DNA of 64,000 nt. It comes from Flavobacteriaceae bacterium LYZ1037 (GTDB lineage Bacteria > Bacteroidota > Bacteroidia > Flavobacteriales > Flavobacteriaceae). Positions within the stretch are counted from its first letter, which is position 1; each line of letters opens with the position of its first letter. The notes under the pieces were generated by a model. It saw only the letters and a list, made by a program, of their open reading frames with translations, did not search any database and was not told the DNA's origin. Of the stretch, positions 50,029-60,515 are shown in pieces. Location of the stretch: NCBI GenBank assembly GCA_003144015.1, contig QFWS01000001.1:1-64000 (forward strand), written 5' to 3'. The translations under genes and the position numbers were made by a program.

Positions 50029-50760
50029 TTATTTCACTTTATAATCAAGTTTCATCGTAATAGAAGCCGTTTTTTCTTTAGACTCTGTATTAAACGTTCC
50101 TCCCCAGGAATAATCTTCGTCGGAGTTTTGACCCGTAATTTGAAAGATACCCATTTTGGCAGAAATTAATTCGCCTAAATTCCCACCAGAATTTTCAGCA
50201 ATCATTTCTGCTCTAATTCGTGCATCTGAAGTGGCTTTAGAAATCATTTCAATTTTTAAATCAGCCAATTTTGTATAGTAATATCTTGGCGATTGCGAAT
50301 AAAACTGAATGCCTTTGTTTAATAGTTCTGTAATTTCTCTAGAAAGCGATTCTACTTTTTCAACATCGTTAGAATCTATTTGAAGCGACTGTGTTAAAAT
50401 ATATCCTAAAAATTCTTCACCAATATATTGTCCTTCGTTGTTGTATTTTCCACGCGTATTTTTTCTGCTATTAACTGCATTAAAAACCAATTCTTTATTG
50501 GTAATTCCTTTAGAATAAAGGTATTCTGAAATTATTTTCTTATCTTTTTCAAGATCGCTATAAGCTTCTTGTAGATTAAAACTTTCTTTGGAAAACGAGC
50601 CTTCCCAAACAATTAAATCTGAGGTAAAGTCAGCTTTTCCTAAACCAGTAACAGATATGGTTCCATCGTCTTGGTTTCTATTCATAAAAGCATTTCCGAG
50701 CAAGAATGCTGAAATGACAATAGCTAAAGAAAAAATTATTGCAGCAAAGTTGTTTTTCAT
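50029..50760 (-). CDS. SIMPL domain-containing protein, membrane-anchored
   Basis: 243 aa from ATG 50760 (MKNNFAAIIFSLAIVISAFL); an in-frame ATG ten codons upstream would spoil the signal anchor. SIMPL (DUF541) domain: SVTGLGKADFTSDLIVWEGS, KDKKIISEYLYSKGITNKEL, KATSDARIRAEMIAENSGGN. Related proteins act in the periplasm; the role is unclear, with links to oxidative stress in some bacteria. First gene of a two-gene unit. Confidence 0.87.
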   Translation of the reverse strand: MKNNFAAIIFSLAIVISAFLLGNAFMNRNQDDGTISVTGLGKADFTSDLIVWEGSFSKESFNLQEAYSDLEKDKKIISEYLYSKGITNKELVFNAVNSRKNTRGKYNNEGQYIGEEFLGYILTQSLQIDSNDVEKVESLSREITELLNKGIQFYSQSPRYYYTKLADLKIEMISKATSDARIRAEMIAENSGGNLGELISAKMGIFQITGQNSDEDYSWGGTFNTESKEKTASITMKLDYKVK

Positions 50761-50817
50761 TTTAACAAATATTTTTTTTGAGTGATACAAAATACAACGA
50801 AATCATAAGCATATCAT

Positions 50818-50825
50818 TATATTTG
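50818..50825 (+). promoter_or_regulatory. Promoter -7 box of der; fixes the start codon
   Basis: TATATTTG matches TAnnTTTG, 19 bases before ATG 50844. An ATG at 50778 lies upstream of the box and cannot be on this transcript. Confidence 0.7.
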
Positions 50826-50843
50826 CACCAAAATTTATTTAAA

Positions 50844-52151
50844 ATGAGTAACATAGTTGCTATAGTAGGAAGACCAAATGTTGGGAAATCGACTTTTTTT
50901 AATCGTTTAATACAACGAAGAGAAGCGATTGTTGACGCAACAAGTGGTGTTACTAGAGACAGACATTACGGGAAGAGCGATTGGAATGGAAGAGAGTTTT
51001 CACTTATTGATACAGGTGGATATGTTAAAGGAAGTGACGATATTTTTGAAGCTGAAATCGATAAACAAGTTGAATTAGCGATTGATGAAGCAGACGCCAT
51101 TATTTTTATGGTAGATGTAGAATCTGGCGTTACAGGTATGGACGAAGATGTTGCTACTTTACTTAGAAAAGTTAAAAAGCCTGTTTTTTTAGTAGTCAAT
51201 AAAGTTGATAATGGGAAACGTGCCGAAGATGCTGTAGAATTTTATTCTTTAGGTTTAGGCGATTATTTTACTATTGCAAGTATTAATGGAAGTGGAACAG
51301 GAGATTTGTTAGATGCACTTGTAGAAGCTTTACCAGAAAAAGAACATGTAGAAGAAGACGAATTACCAAGATTTGCAGTAGTTGGAAGACCAAATGCCGG
51401 AAAATCTTCGTTTATAAATGCACTTATTGGAGAAGATAGATATATTGTTACTGATATAGCTGGTACTACTAGAGATTCTATAGATACTAGATATAATCGA
51501 TTTGGATTCGAATTTAATTTAGTAGATACAGCTGGAATAAGACGTAAAGCGAAAGTAAAAGACGATCTAGAGTTTTATTCTGTCATGCGGAGTGTGCGTG
51601 CCATTGAGCATTGCGATGTTTGTTTGGTCGTTATGGATGCCACTCGTGGTTTCGACGGACAAGTTCAAAATATTTTTTGGCTAGCCCAACGTAATAGAAA
51701 AGGCATTGTGATTCTTGTAAATAAATGGGACCTTGTTGAAGATAAAGGGAATAATTCAATTAAAGAATATGAACGACGTATAAGAAGTGAGATGGAACCT
51801 TTTACAGATGTGCCTATTGTGTTTATTTCGGTTCTTAATAAGCAGCGTATATATAAAGCAATTGAAACGGCTGTAGAAGTTTATAAAAACAGAACGAAAA
51901 AGATTAAAACAAGTAAACTGAATGAGGTTTTATTGCCAATAATAGAACACAATCCTCCTCCAGCATACAAAGGGAAATTTGTAAAAATTAAGTACATCAT
52001 GCAATTGCCAACACCACAACCTCAATTTGCATTTTTTTGTAATTTACCTCAATATGTTAGAGAACCTTACAAGCGCTTTTTAGAAAATAAATTGCGTGAG
52101 CAATTCGATTTTAATGGTGTTCCAGTAAGTGTTTATATGCGTAAAAAATAA
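50844..52151 (+). CDS. der: Ribosome-assembly GTPase Der (EngA)
   Basis: 435 aa from ATG 50844 ([20 protein letters not shown]). Two G domains: [17 protein letters not shown] in the first and [17 protein letters not shown] in the second, then a KH-like domain ([13 protein letters not shown]). Der is needed for 50S subunit assembly. The 22-residue N-terminal extension given by the upstream ATG is not family sequence and lies before the promoter. Confidence 0.97.
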   Translation: MSNIVAIVGRPNVGKSTFFNRLIQRREAIVDATSGVTRDRHYGKSDWNGREFSLIDTGGYVKGSDDIFEAEIDKQVELAIDEADAIIFMVDVESGVTGMDEDVATLLRKVKKPVFLVVNKVDNGKRAEDAVEFYSLGLGDYFTIASINGSGTGDLLDALVEALPEKEHVEEDELPRFAVVGRPNAGKSSFINALIGEDRYIVTDIAGTTRDSIDTRYNRFGFEFNLVDTAGIRRKAKVKDDLEFYSVMRSVRAIEHCDVCLVVMDATRGFDGQVQNIFWLAQRNRKGIVILVNKWDLVEDKGNNSIKEYERRIRSEMEPFTDVPIVFISVLNKQRIYKAIETAVEVYKNRTKKIKTSKLNEVLLPIIEHNPPPAYKGKFVKIKYIMQLPTPQPQFAFFCNLPQYVREPYKRFLENKLREQFDFNGVPVSVYMRKK

Positions 52152-52172
52152 TTTGAAATTATAATTTATAAA

Positions 52173-52206
52173 TAAAAAGGTTCTACAACATGTAGAACCT
52201 TTTTTA
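52173..52206. terminator. Bidirectional intrinsic terminator
   Basis: aaaaaGGTTCTACA, a short loop and TGTAGAACCttttt: a nine-pair stem with A-run on one side and T-run on the other, between der (plus) and the TPM gene (minus). Confidence 0.93.
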
Positions 52207-52224
52207 TTTTATTATAATGTTATT

Positions 52225-53043
52225 TTACCAGCCGCCAGAAGCACCACCGCCACCAAAGCCACCACCACCAAAGCCGCCACTGAAGCCTCCACCAGAAAAC
52301 CCTCCTCCTGATGAGCTTCCAAAGCCACCTGAAGAACCTCCATAGCTACCTCGTCCCATATTGCTTAAAATAATGGCATCAAGTATGCTAAAGCCTCCAC
52401 CAGAGTTGTTGCCAGGACCTCCTTTTCCACCTCGTCTGTTTTTAGAAATGGATATTAAAATGATGATAAAAACAATAAATAGAAGAAACATAAAACCAAT
52501 AGGAAGTCCAGCATTATTTGAAGACTCTCTGGAACCTTGGTATTCGCCTGTTAAGACTTCGAAAATGGCATCAACGCCACGATTTAAACCACCAGGATAA
52601 TCATTTTGCTTAAAGAAAGGGATAATGTCACGTTCAATGATGCGTTTAGACAAAGCATCAGTTAATAAGTGTTCAACGCCATAGCCCGTATTTATAGCAA
52701 TTCTCCTGTCGTTTTTTGCCAGGATAATCAATACACCATTATCTTCGTTTTCTTGACCAATTCCCCATTTTTGTCCCCATTGAGCACCTAAGTAATTTAT
52801 ATTTTCACCATTTGTGGAAGATATAATTACGACTACAATTTGTGTTGAAGTTGTATCTGAATAGCGTATGAGCTTTTCTTCTAAATGACTTTTATCTGAA
52901 GGAGATAATAATGATGCATAATCATATATACTGGTTTGTTCTTTAGGTATTTCAGGAATATCATATTGAGCATAACTATTTTGTACCAATGTGACACAAA
53001 ATAACAAAGTAAAAATGTATGAAGCTTGTTTCAAGAATTTCAT
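52225..53043 (-). CDS. TPM-domain protein with Gly-rich membrane tail
   Basis: 272 aa. Signal peptide, TPM domain to about 155 (YDYASLLSPSDKSHLEEKLI, QIVVVIISSTNG, GVLIILAKNDRRIAINTGYG), membrane helix (IGFMFLLFIVFIIILISIS) and a C-terminal tail of Gly/Ser runs (GGGFSGGGFSGGFGGGG). Typical of the YgcG/TPM_phosphatase family that goes with LemA. Start overlaps the stop of the next TPM gene by one base. Confidence 0.9.
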   Translation of the reverse strand: MKFLKQASYIFTLLFCVTLVQNSYAQYDIPEIPKEQTSIYDYASLLSPSDKSHLEEKLIRYSDTTSTQIVVVIISSTNGENINYLGAQWGQKWGIGQENEDNGVLIILAKNDRRIAINTGYGVEHLLTDALSKRIIERDIIPFFKQNDYPGGLNRGVDAIFEVLTGEYQGSRESSNNAGLPIGFMFLLFIVFIIILISISKNRRGGKGGPGNNSGGGFSILDAIILSNMGRGSYGGSSGGFGSSSGGGFSGGGFSGGFGGGGFGGGGASGGW

Positions 53044-53480
53044 TAGCCTTTAGATATGTCGTTTGGTAATTCGTTGATATCGTTATGTTGCCAAGGAAAA
53101 TGTATTTCTAGAGCTTGTCCTGCTTTTAAAATACCATCTACAAGGCCTTGTTTGAATTTTCCAGATTTAAATTGTGCTTGAATAACATCTTTTGTGTCAT
53201 TCCAGAAGTCTTTTCCAACAATGTCGTTAATGCCTTTGTCACCAAAAATAACAAAGGTTTTATCTTCGACTGCCACATAAATTAATACCCCGTTTTGTTC
53301 TTTGGTATTGTCCATTTTTAAATAATGGAATACTTCCATGGCACGATTAAAAACATCTGTTTTAGAAGATTTTTCAAGATGCACTCTAATTTCTCCAGAT
53401 GTATTTTGTTCTGCAACGCGTATAGCGTTTACAATCTCCTGTTCTTCTTGAGCTGTTAAAAAATCTTCTATTTTAGACAT
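53043..53480 (-). CDS. TPM-domain protein (short form)
   Basis: 145 aa with the domain LTAQEEQEIVNAIRVAEQNT, then VLIYVAVEDKTFVIFGDKGI; no signal peptide or membrane helix, so it is probably cytoplasmic or peripheral. It lies 5 bases after lemA and overlaps the start of the second TPM gene. The three-gene order lemA-TPM-TPM is conserved in Bacteroidota. Confidence 0.88.
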   Translation of the reverse strand: MSKIEDFLTAQEEQEIVNAIRVAEQNTSGEIRVHLEKSSKTDVFNRAMEVFHYLKMDNTKEQNGVLIYVAVEDKTFVIFGDKGINDIVGKDFWNDTKDVIQAQFKSGKFKQGLVDGILKAGQALEIHFPWQHNDINELPNDISKG

Positions 53481-53485
53481 AGTTT

Positions 53486-54085
53486 TTAATTAAAATCAAA
53501 ATCGACATCAGGTGCATTTTCGCTCCCTGGATCGGCTTTGTAACGTGGCATTTCTTCAAAACCAAACAATCCAGCCAGTAATTTGCCTGGGAATTTTGTA
53601 GTGTGTTTATCGTAAATATTTACTTTTTCGTTATAACGATCTCTAGCAACATTTATACGGTTTTCAGTACCTTCTAATTGAGATTGAAGTTCGAGAAAAT
53701 TCTGGTTCGCTTTTAATTCTGGATAGCGTTCAACAGAAACCAGTAATTTAGACAATGCGCCACTTAAACCTGATTGTGCCTGTTGGAATTGCGCCATGTT
53801 TTCAGGGGTTAAATTAGCAGCATCAATAGTTGTGGAAGTTGCTTTAGCACGTGCTTCTATAACTTCTCTTAAAGTTGTTCTTTCAAAATCTGCAGCTCCT
53901 TGAACCGTTTTAACTAAATTGCCAATGAGATCGTTTCTACGTTGATAAGAACTTTCAACGTCTGCCCAAGCTGTTTTAGCATCAGCTCGATATTCTACAG
54001 CTGTATTATTGAATCCTACAGCCCAACTGTAAAGACCAAAACCAATTACGGCAATGATAATTACTGGAATTATCCAATTTTTCAT
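53486..54085 (-). CDS. lemA: LemA family protein
   Basis: 199 aa. N-terminal membrane anchor (WIIPVIIIAVIGFGLYSWAV), then the LemA helical domain: NLVKTVQGAADFERTTLREV, LSKLLVSVERYPELKANQNF, INVARDRYNEKVNIYD. The role of LemA is not settled; with TPM proteins it is thought to act at the envelope. First of the lemA-TPM-TPM unit, 57 bases after the MerR gene. Confidence 0.92.
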   Translation of the reverse strand: MKNWIIPVIIIAVIGFGLYSWAVGFNNTAVEYRADAKTAWADVESSYQRRNDLIGNLVKTVQGAADFERTTLREVIEARAKATSTTIDAANLTPENMAQFQQAQSGLSGALSKLLVSVERYPELKANQNFLELQSQLEGTENRINVARDRYNEKVNIYDKHTTKFPGKLLAGLFGFEEMPRYKADPGSENAPDVDFDFN

Positions 54086-54142
54086 GAGTTATTGTTTTTA
54101 AGTGTTAGTGTTTATTTATTAGTTGCAAAAATTATAAAAATG

Positions 54143-54472
54143 TTACAACTGCTCTTTAATTTTAGTAAGTTGTGTTTTAATATCTTCTAATTTGCTTATA
54201 ATTTCAAAATTATTAAGCGATTTCTTTTTCTCTTCCTTTAAATGTGTTTTGGCGCCATCTAATGTAAAACCACGTTCTTTGACTAGATGATAAATAAACT
54301 TAAGGTTTTTAATGTCTTCGGGTGTGAATTTTCTATTGCCTTTGGCATTTTTCTTTGGTTTTAAGACATCGAATTCTTTTTCCCAAAATCGAATTAAAGA
54401 AGTATTCACATTGAAAGCTTTGGCTACCTCGCCAATACCGTAATATCGTTTTTCGGGCAATTCTATATGCAT
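54143..54472 (-). CDS. MerR-family transcriptional regulator
   Basis: 109 aa. Winged-helix MerR N-domain (RYYGIGEVAKAFNVNTSLIR, FWEKEFDVLKPKKNAKGNRK, FTPEDIKNLKFIYHLVKERG) and a short coiled-coil C-terminus lacking a metal-binding Cys set. It overlaps the upstream M23 gene by one base and precedes lemA, so the five genes may be one operon. Confidence 0.9.
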   Translation of the reverse strand: MHIELPEKRYYGIGEVAKAFNVNTSLIRFWEKEFDVLKPKKNAKGNRKFTPEDIKNLKFIYHLVKERGFTLDGAKTHLKEEKKKSLNNFEIISKLEDIKTQLTKIKEQL

Positions 54473-55443
54473 TAGTCTAAAGATTGGTTTTCTAACGAAG
54501 CATGTTCTAACAATTTATTAAATTCTTCAGCAGATAAACTACCATAATAGAAATTAAGAGGATTGATACGTTGTTCGTCTTTAAAAATTTCATAATGTAA
54601 ATGTGGTGCTTCAGATCTTCCTGTACTTCCTACAAACCCAATAATGTCACCACGTTTAACTTTCTGGTTTTTTTTAACATTATACTTATAAAGATGTCCA
54701 TACAGACTCACATAACCATATCCATGATCAATACGAACATGATTTCCATAGCCAGCCGATCCATTATCTGCTCTTATTACTGTGCCATCTCCAGTTGCAT
54801 AAATAGGCGTTCCTCGTGGTGCTGTAAAATCCATTCCCCAATGCATTTTTCTTACTTTTGTAAAAGGGTCTGTTCGCATACCATAACCGGAAGCCATTCT
54901 TGTTAAATCTTCGTTTTTTACAGGCTGAATAGCTGGAATTGCAGTTAATAAAGCTTCTTTTTCTTCCGCTAATTTAGTGATTTCATCAAGTGATTTAGAT
55001 TGTACCACTATCTGTTTTTGTAATTGATCAATACGCTTATGGCTTTCTATAATTAATTTAGAATTATCAAATCCTTCTAAGTTTTTATATCTGTTAATAC
55101 CTCCAAACCCAGCTTTTCTTTGCTCGTCAGGTATGGGGTTAGCTTCAAAATACAAACGGTAAATATTATTATCTCGTTCAGCAATACTAGCTAAAACAGT
55201 TTCTGTTTCATCCATTTTTTTGTTTAGTAGCTCTAGTTGTAATTGGGCGTTTTGTAATTCGTGTTTTAACCCTTTTTCTCGTGGAGATTCTATATACTGA
55301 CTGGCAATAAACACAAATAAGAATGCAAATAATGCAGAAGCCAGTAAAAAGATTGAAATGTATTTGACAGTTCTTCTTTTTTTACGTTCAATCTTTCTAT
55401 AAGAAAGCGTTTCAGAATCGTAATAATATTTTACCTTACTCAT
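54472..55443 (-). CDS. M23 family metallopeptidase (peptidoglycan endopeptidase-like)
   Basis: 323 aa. N-terminal membrane helix (YISIFLLASALFAFLFVFIA, about 30-49), a coiled-coil (about 65-180) and the LytM/M23 domain at about 190-300: MHWGMDFTAPRGTPIYATGD and HLHYEIFKD supply zinc ligands. It probably cleaves or remodels peptidoglycan crosslinks from the inner-membrane side. First gene of the minus-strand unit; alaS diverges from it. Confidence 0.92.
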   Translation of the reverse strand: MSKVKYYYDSETLSYRKIERKKRRTVKYISIFLLASALFAFLFVFIASQYIESPREKGLKHELQNAQLQLELLNKKMDETETVLASIAERDNNIYRLYFEANPIPDEQRKAGFGGINRYKNLEGFDNSKLIIESHKRIDQLQKQIVVQSKSLDEITKLAEEKEALLTAIPAIQPVKNEDLTRMASGYGMRTDPFTKVRKMHWGMDFTAPRGTPIYATGDGTVIRADNGSAGYGNHVRIDHGYGYVSLYGHLYKYNVKKNQKVKRGDIIGFVGSTGRSEAPHLHYEIFKDEQRINPLNFYYGSLSAEEFNKLLEHASLENQSLD

Positions 55444-55663
55444 TGGCTAAATTTACTATTTTTGCAGCTAATAAAATAGAATTATTATTAATTCAGTTTG
55501 GCTAACTAACAAACCTACAAAATAAAAATTATAATATTAAAAGTTGTTATTTTTATACAAGGGTCAGTTTTTCCTTAATTTTAAATATTTTTGGAGAGTA
55601 AATTTAAAAAATAGTTTGCCACTTTATAGAATTTTAACAAAAGCTTAGAACCCATTTTCATTT

Positions 55664-58273
55664 ATGAAATCTCAAGATATACGCTCAAAATTTTTACAAT
55701 TTTTTAAGGATAAGGAACATAGTATTGTTCCATCGGCTCCTATGGTTTTAAAAGACGATCCTACGTTAATGTTTGTAAATTCTGGAATGGCACCCTTTAA
55801 AGAATATTTTTTAGGGAATGCCCAACCAAAAAATAACCGAATAGCCGATAGTCAGAAATGTTTACGTGTCTCTGGAAAACATAACGATTTAGAAGAAGTC
55901 GGTTATGATACCTACCACCATACACTTTTCGAAATGTTAGGAAACTGGAGTTTTGGAGATTACTTCAAACAAGAAGCGATTGCATGGGCTTGGGAATTAC
56001 TTACCGAAGTTTATGGTATTGATAAGGATATCCTTTATATCAGTGTTTTTGAAGGAGATGAAGCCGACAATATTCCTATGGATCAAGAAGCGTATGATAT
56101 TTGGAAACAGTATGTTTCTGAAGACAGAATTCTCATGGGAAATAAAAAAGATAACTTTTGGGAAATGGGAGATCAAGGCCCTTGTGGACCTTGTAGTGAA
56201 ATACATGTAGATATTCGATCAGCTGAAGAAAGAGCAATGGTCGATGGAAAGTCTTTAGTGAATATGGATCATCCTCATGTGGTTGAAATCTGGAATCTTG
56301 TTTTCATGCAATACAACCGTAAAGCCAACGGTTCTTTGATTGCTTTACCTAATAAACATATAGATACAGGAATGGGTTTTGAACGTTTGTGTATGGTTTT
56401 ACAAGGAGTTCAGAGTAATTATGATACAGATGTTTTCACACCAATTATTCGTGAAATAGAAACCATTACGGATAAGAATTATGGCAAAAATGATAAAGTT
56501 GATGTTGCTATTCGTGTTATTTCAGATCATGTGCGTGCTGTGGCTTTCTCAATTGCCGATGGCCAATTACCTAGTAATACTGGAGCTGGATATGTTATTC
56601 GAAGAATTTTACGTCGTGCTATTCGTTATAGTTTTACGTTTTTAGACCAAAAAGACCCATTTATTTATCGCTTAGTAGATGTGTTATGTAAGAAAATGGG
56701 AGATGCATTTCCAGAGTTGAAATCTCAAAAACAACTCATTGAAAACGTCATTAAAGAAGAAGAAGCATCCTTTTTAAGAACTTTAGATCAAGGTTTGGTG
56801 CTTTTAGATGGGATTGTTAAAAATACAATAGGCGATACGGTTTCTGGTGAAAAAGCCTTTGAATTGTATGATACCTTTGGGTTTCCAATAGATTTAACTG
56901 CTTTAATTCTTTCGGAACAAGGTTTAAAATTAGATGAGCAAGGTTTTAAAGAACATTTAGAAAAGCAAAAAAACCGTTCTAGAGCAGCTAGCGAAATGTC
57001 TACGGAAGATTGGACCATTTTAATTGAGGATGCCGAACAAGAATTTATTGGTTACGATACTTTAGAAACAAATGTCAAGATTACGCGTTACAGAAAAGTA
57101 ACTTCCAAAAAAGATGGCGATATGTACCAGCTAGTTTTTAACTTAACGCCATTTTATGCTGAAGGAGGAGGGCAAGTAGGTGATAAAGGCTACTTAGAAG
57201 ATGTAAATGGCGATGTGGTATATATTTTAGATACCAAGAGAGAAAATAATGTGGTGATTCATTTTACAAAAAACTTGCCAGACCATTTAAACGAAACGCA
57301 TAAAGCTACTGTAGATGCTAAGCAACGTTATAGAACCGAATGTAACCATACAGCAACCCATTTATTACATCAAGCATTGCGTGAGGTTTTAGGAAATCAT
57401 GTAGAGCAGAAAGGAAGCGCAGTGCATTCAAAATACTTACGTTTCGATTTTTCACATTTTTCAAAATTATCAATGGAAGAATTACGAGATGTTGAAAGTT
57501 TTGTAAATGCTAGAATTGCAGGAAAACTAGAACTTAAAGAGCAGCGTAATATTCCTATGGAAAAAGCTGTTGAAGAAGGTGCTATGGCTTTATTTGGTGA
57601 AAAATATGGAGATACAGTACGTACCATTCGTTTTGGACAATCTATCGAATTGTGTGGGGGAACCCATGTGAAAAACACAGGTGATATTTGGTACTTTAAA
57701 ATTGTTTCTGAAGGAGCTGTTGCAGCAGGAATAAGACGTATTGAAGCTATTACAAACGATGCATTAAAGGACTATTTTGTTGATGTAAATAGAACGTTTA
57801 ATGATATGAAAGTTTTATTAAACAATAACGAGCCAGTTAAAGCTCTTCAGAATTTACAGGAAGAAAATAGTAATCTTAAAAAGCAAGTGGAAGCTTTGTT
57901 AAAAGATAAAACAAAGAATTTAAAAGGGGATCTTAAAAACGAATTAACCGAAATAAATGGTATTCAATTTTTAGCAAAGAAAATAGATTTAGATGCAGGA
58001 GGTATTAAAGATTTATGCTTCGAGTTAGGAAGTCAATTTGATAATCTATTCTTATTATTTGGTGCAGAAAACGATGGTAAAGCTTTATTGTCTTGTTATA
58101 TTTCTAAAGAATTAGTTTCAGAAAAAGGAATTAATGCCGGACAGATAGTTCGAGAGTTAGGAAAACACATTCAAGGTGGAGGTGGAGGACAACCTTTCTT
58201 TGCAACTGCCGGAGGTAAAAAACCTGAAGGTATAGAAGAAGCATTAAAGGCTGTCGAAGAATATCTAAAATAG
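55664..58273 (+). CDS. alaS: Alanine-tRNA ligase
   Basis: 869 aa, full length. Class II catalytic core at the start ([33 protein letters not shown]), the editing-domain zinc motifs HTATHLLH and CGGTH, and a C-terminal C-Ala region with [14 protein letters not shown] and [20 protein letters not shown]. It charges tRNA-Ala and removes mischarged Ser/Gly. The GSCFA gene begins 5 bases after its stop. Confidence 0.97.
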   Translation: MKSQDIRSKFLQFFKDKEHSIVPSAPMVLKDDPTLMFVNSGMAPFKEYFLGNAQPKNNRIADSQKCLRVSGKHNDLEEVGYDTYHHTLFEMLGNWSFGDYFKQEAIAWAWELLTEVYGIDKDILYISVFEGDEADNIPMDQEAYDIWKQYVSEDRILMGNKKDNFWEMGDQGPCGPCSEIHVDIRSAEERAMVDGKSLVNMDHPHVVEIWNLVFMQYNRKANGSLIALPNKHIDTGMGFERLCMVLQGVQSNYDTDVFTPIIREIETITDKNYGKNDKVDVAIRVISDHVRAVAFSIADGQLPSNTGAGYVIRRILRRAIRYSFTFLDQKDPFIYRLVDVLCKKMGDAFPELKSQKQLIENVIKEEEASFLRTLDQGLVLLDGIVKNTIGDTVSGEKAFELYDTFGFPIDLTALILSEQGLKLDEQGFKEHLEKQKNRSRAASEMSTEDWTILIEDAEQEFIGYDTLETNVKITRYRKVTSKKDGDMYQLVFNLTPFYAEGGGQVGDKGYLEDVNGDVVYILDTKRENNVVIHFTKNLPDHLNETHKATVDAKQRYRTECNHTATHLLHQALREVLGNHVEQKGSAVHSKYLRFDFSHFSKLSMEELRDVESFVNARIAGKLELKEQRNIPMEKAVEEGAMALFGEKYGDTVRTIRFGQSIELCGGTHVKNTGDIWYFKIVSEGAVAAGIRRIEAITNDALKDYFVDVNRTFNDMKVLLNNNEPVKALQNLQEENSNLKKQVEALLKDKTKNLKGDLKNELTEINGIQFLAKKIDLDAGGIKDLCFELGSQFDNLFLLFGAENDGKALLSCYISKELVSEKGINAGQIVRELGKHIQGGGGGQPFFATAGGKKPEGIEEALKAVEEYLK

Positions 58274-58277
58274 AAAG

Positions 58278-59237
58278 TTGAAACTACAAACTACCATACC
58301 ACTAAAAAAACAACCCTATAATCAAATAGATTATCATTCTAAGTTGCTACTATTTGGGTCCTGTTTTGTTGAGAATATGGGAGAGAAATTAGAGTATTTC
58401 AAATTTCAAAATCTTCAAAATCCTTTTGGTATTTTATTTCAACCATTAGCTATAGAAAACCTTATTACCAATGCAATTAACAAAAAAGTTTATACAGAGG
58501 AAGATGTTTTTTATTTTAATGAACAATGGTATAGTTTTGAAACACATTCAAAGTTAAGTTCCTTTTCTAAAGAGGATTTATTACACCATTTGAACGAGCA
58601 AATTAAAGCAACAAATAAACATATAAAAGCTGCTTCTCACATAATAATTACTTTAGGAACTGCTTGGGTTTACAGACAAATTGAAACAGACACAATTGTT
58701 GCAAACTGCCATAAAGTACCTCAAAAGAAGTTTTTAAAAGAACTGCTTTCTATAGAGGCAATTTCAGAATCTTTACAGTCTATTATTGCCCTAATTAAAA
58801 GTGTTAATGATACAGCCACTGTTATTGTTACAGTTTCACCTGTAAGGCATTTAAAAGATGGATTTGTAGAAAATACCAGAAGTAAAGCGCATTTAATTTC
58901 TGCTATTCATTCGTTATTTTCATCTCGAACAATGTCGAAAGGACTTTATTATTTTCCTTCTTATGAAATTATGATGGATGAACTTCGCGATTATCGTTTT
59001 TATGCTGAAGACATGATACATCCTAGTCAGACAGCCATTAGTTATATTTGGGAAAGGTTTCAAGAGGTTTGGATGTCTAACGAAGCATCAAAAACTATGG
59101 AAGAGGTAGATGCTATACAAAAAGGGTTTCAGCATAAGCCATTCCATCCAAATTCTGAAGCACATAAACTGTTTCTGCAAAAACTTTCAGATAGAAAAGT
59201 AAAACTACAATCACATTTTTCACATATTTCTTTTTAA
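58278..59237 (+). CDS. GSCFA domain-containing protein
   Basis: 319 aa. GSCF near 27-30 gives the family name (LLLFGSCFVENMGEKL). Other conserved pieces are FGILFQPLAIENLI, ITLGTAWVYR, TVSPVRHLKDGF and EDMIHPSQTAISYIWERF, compatible with an SGNH/GDSL-like esterase fold (His-Pro-Ser near the C-terminus). The start is TTG at 58278, five bases after the alaS stop; no ATG fits the family start, so TTG is used. Probably co-transcribed with alaS. Confidence 0.88.
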   Translation: MKLQTTIPLKKQPYNQIDYHSKLLLFGSCFVENMGEKLEYFKFQNLQNPFGILFQPLAIENLITNAINKKVYTEEDVFYFNEQWYSFETHSKLSSFSKEDLLHHLNEQIKATNKHIKAASHIIITLGTAWVYRQIETDTIVANCHKVPQKKFLKELLSIEAISESLQSIIALIKSVNDTATVIVTVSPVRHLKDGFVENTRSKAHLISAIHSLFSSRTMSKGLYYFPSYEIMMDELRDYRFYAEDMIHPSQTAISYIWERFQEVWMSNEASKTMEEVDAIQKGFQHKPFHPNSEAHKLFLQKLSDRKVKLQSHFSHISF

Positions 59238-59359
59238 AGAGTCTCTTCTTTTTTCTTGCATCACTTTTCGGTTTTTTAAATATACGTAATTCATCGTATT
59301 GATTATCTTTCTATTATATCGCAATTTTGGATTATTATAAACCCCTAAAATATTTCAAA

Positions 59360-59884
59360 ATGAAAACTTTAAAACATGTCACACTATTATTAATGTGTGT
59401 TTCTTTAATAACATTTTCTTCTTGCTCTAAAGATGACGATGGAGGAGATGGAGGAGGAGATCAAGGTGCTGCTTCTGGAACCATTACTGCCCAAATTAAT
59501 GGAGATTCTTTTACATCTTTAGAAATGACTTCTTTTGCAAGTTCTACTACAGGTGGAGGTCAAACAACTTTAATCTTGCAAGGCAACACGCAATCTCAGG
59601 CAATTAATATGATTATTAATGGATATGATGGTGTTGGAACTTACGAACTAAGCGACAGTAATGTCTTTATTTCAGCTTCTTACATGGAGCCCAATGTTAG
59701 TAATCCTACAAATTCACAAACTTGGTCTGCACCATATCAAGATTCTGGTATAGTTGGTGAAATAAAAATCTCTGAGGAAACAGATACACATGTAAAGGGA
59801 ACCTTTCATTTTACAGGTAAAAACAGTAACGACAATTCTACTAAAAGTATCACAGAAGGTGCTTTTAACCTTAAAAAGCAGTAA
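59360..59884 (+). CDS. DUF6252-like lipoprotein
   Basis: 174 aa from ATG 59360 (MKTLKHVTLLLMCVSLITFS); an upstream in-frame ATG would put 11 residues before the signal peptide. Lipobox FSSCS, then a Gly/Asp linker (KDDDGGDGGGDQG) and a beta-rich domain (GTITAQINGDSFTSLEMTSF, HFTGKNSND). The family is common and of unknown function in flavobacteria. It has its own terminator. Confidence 0.8.
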   Translation: MKTLKHVTLLLMCVSLITFSSCSKDDDGGDGGGDQGAASGTITAQINGDSFTSLEMTSFASSTTGGGQTTLILQGNTQSQAINMIINGYDGVGTYELSDSNVFISASYMEPNVSNPTNSQTWSAPYQDSGIVGEIKISEETDTHVKGTFHFTGKNSNDNSTKSITEGAFNLKKQ

Positions 59885-59933
59885 ATATTGAATATCTTGA
59901 CAACTCAGGGCCTTTGTTGTTGAGATTAAACCT

Positions 59934-59975
59934 GATTAAGCGTAATACAGGTAGGTTATTGCGCTTAATCTTTTT
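59934..59975 (+). terminator. Intrinsic terminator after the DUF6252-like lipoprotein gene
   Basis: GATTAAGCG...CGCTTAATC stem with a 19-base loop, followed by TTTTT. Confidence 0.85.
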
Positions 59976-60162
59976 AAAAGCTCGTTTTATCGAAAAATTA
60001 TTTAGTATCTGCCATTAAATTGTATTTTCATCATGCTATTAATCAATTTTATAAATAAACATCAAGCAATATCTATCTTTTGAGGGATTGAGTTTGGTGT
60101 TTTTTTTATGTCTTAATTTGAACTTATAGCATGCTTTTATAATCTTAATAAAGCATTTAGTT

Positions 60163-60450
60163 ATGGACTTTAACCTTGTTTTTTCAGTTGTTTTATACTC
60201 GCTTATAGGCCTATTATTATTATTTAGTTTTAGAACCTTTATTGTTACTAAATGGAATGTCAAAGTTTTTCAGGAAAACCATTTAAGGTTACAAAAACAA
60301 TTAGTTATTGAAAAACAGAAACAGGAACTATGTGTTCAAAAAAATATGTATTTAGATAATTATAATGGATTGTTACTTAATAAACTATTTGAAATTACTA
60401 AAGAATTACTTTTAACAAAAAAGAGTATATTAGAAGCGTTTTATTATTAA
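60163..60450 (+). CDS. Small membrane-anchored coiled-coil protein, unknown function
   Basis: 95 aa. One N-terminal membrane helix (LVFSVVLYSLIGLLLLFSF) then a helical, Gln/Lys-rich part (HLRLQKQLVIEKQKQELC) likely to form a coiled coil. No family recognised. It lies upstream of the TPR sensor kinase but separated by 65 bases. Confidence 0.55.
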   Translation: MDFNLVFSVVLYSLIGLLLLFSFRTFIVTKWNVKVFQENHLRLQKQLVIEKQKQELCVQKNMYLDNYNGLLLNKLFEITKELLLTKKSILEAFYY

Positions 60451-60515
60451 TGATATGTATTTAATAAAACCTTCAAAGCATATAGCTTTAAAATAAGATG
60501 TAACACTTCGATAAT

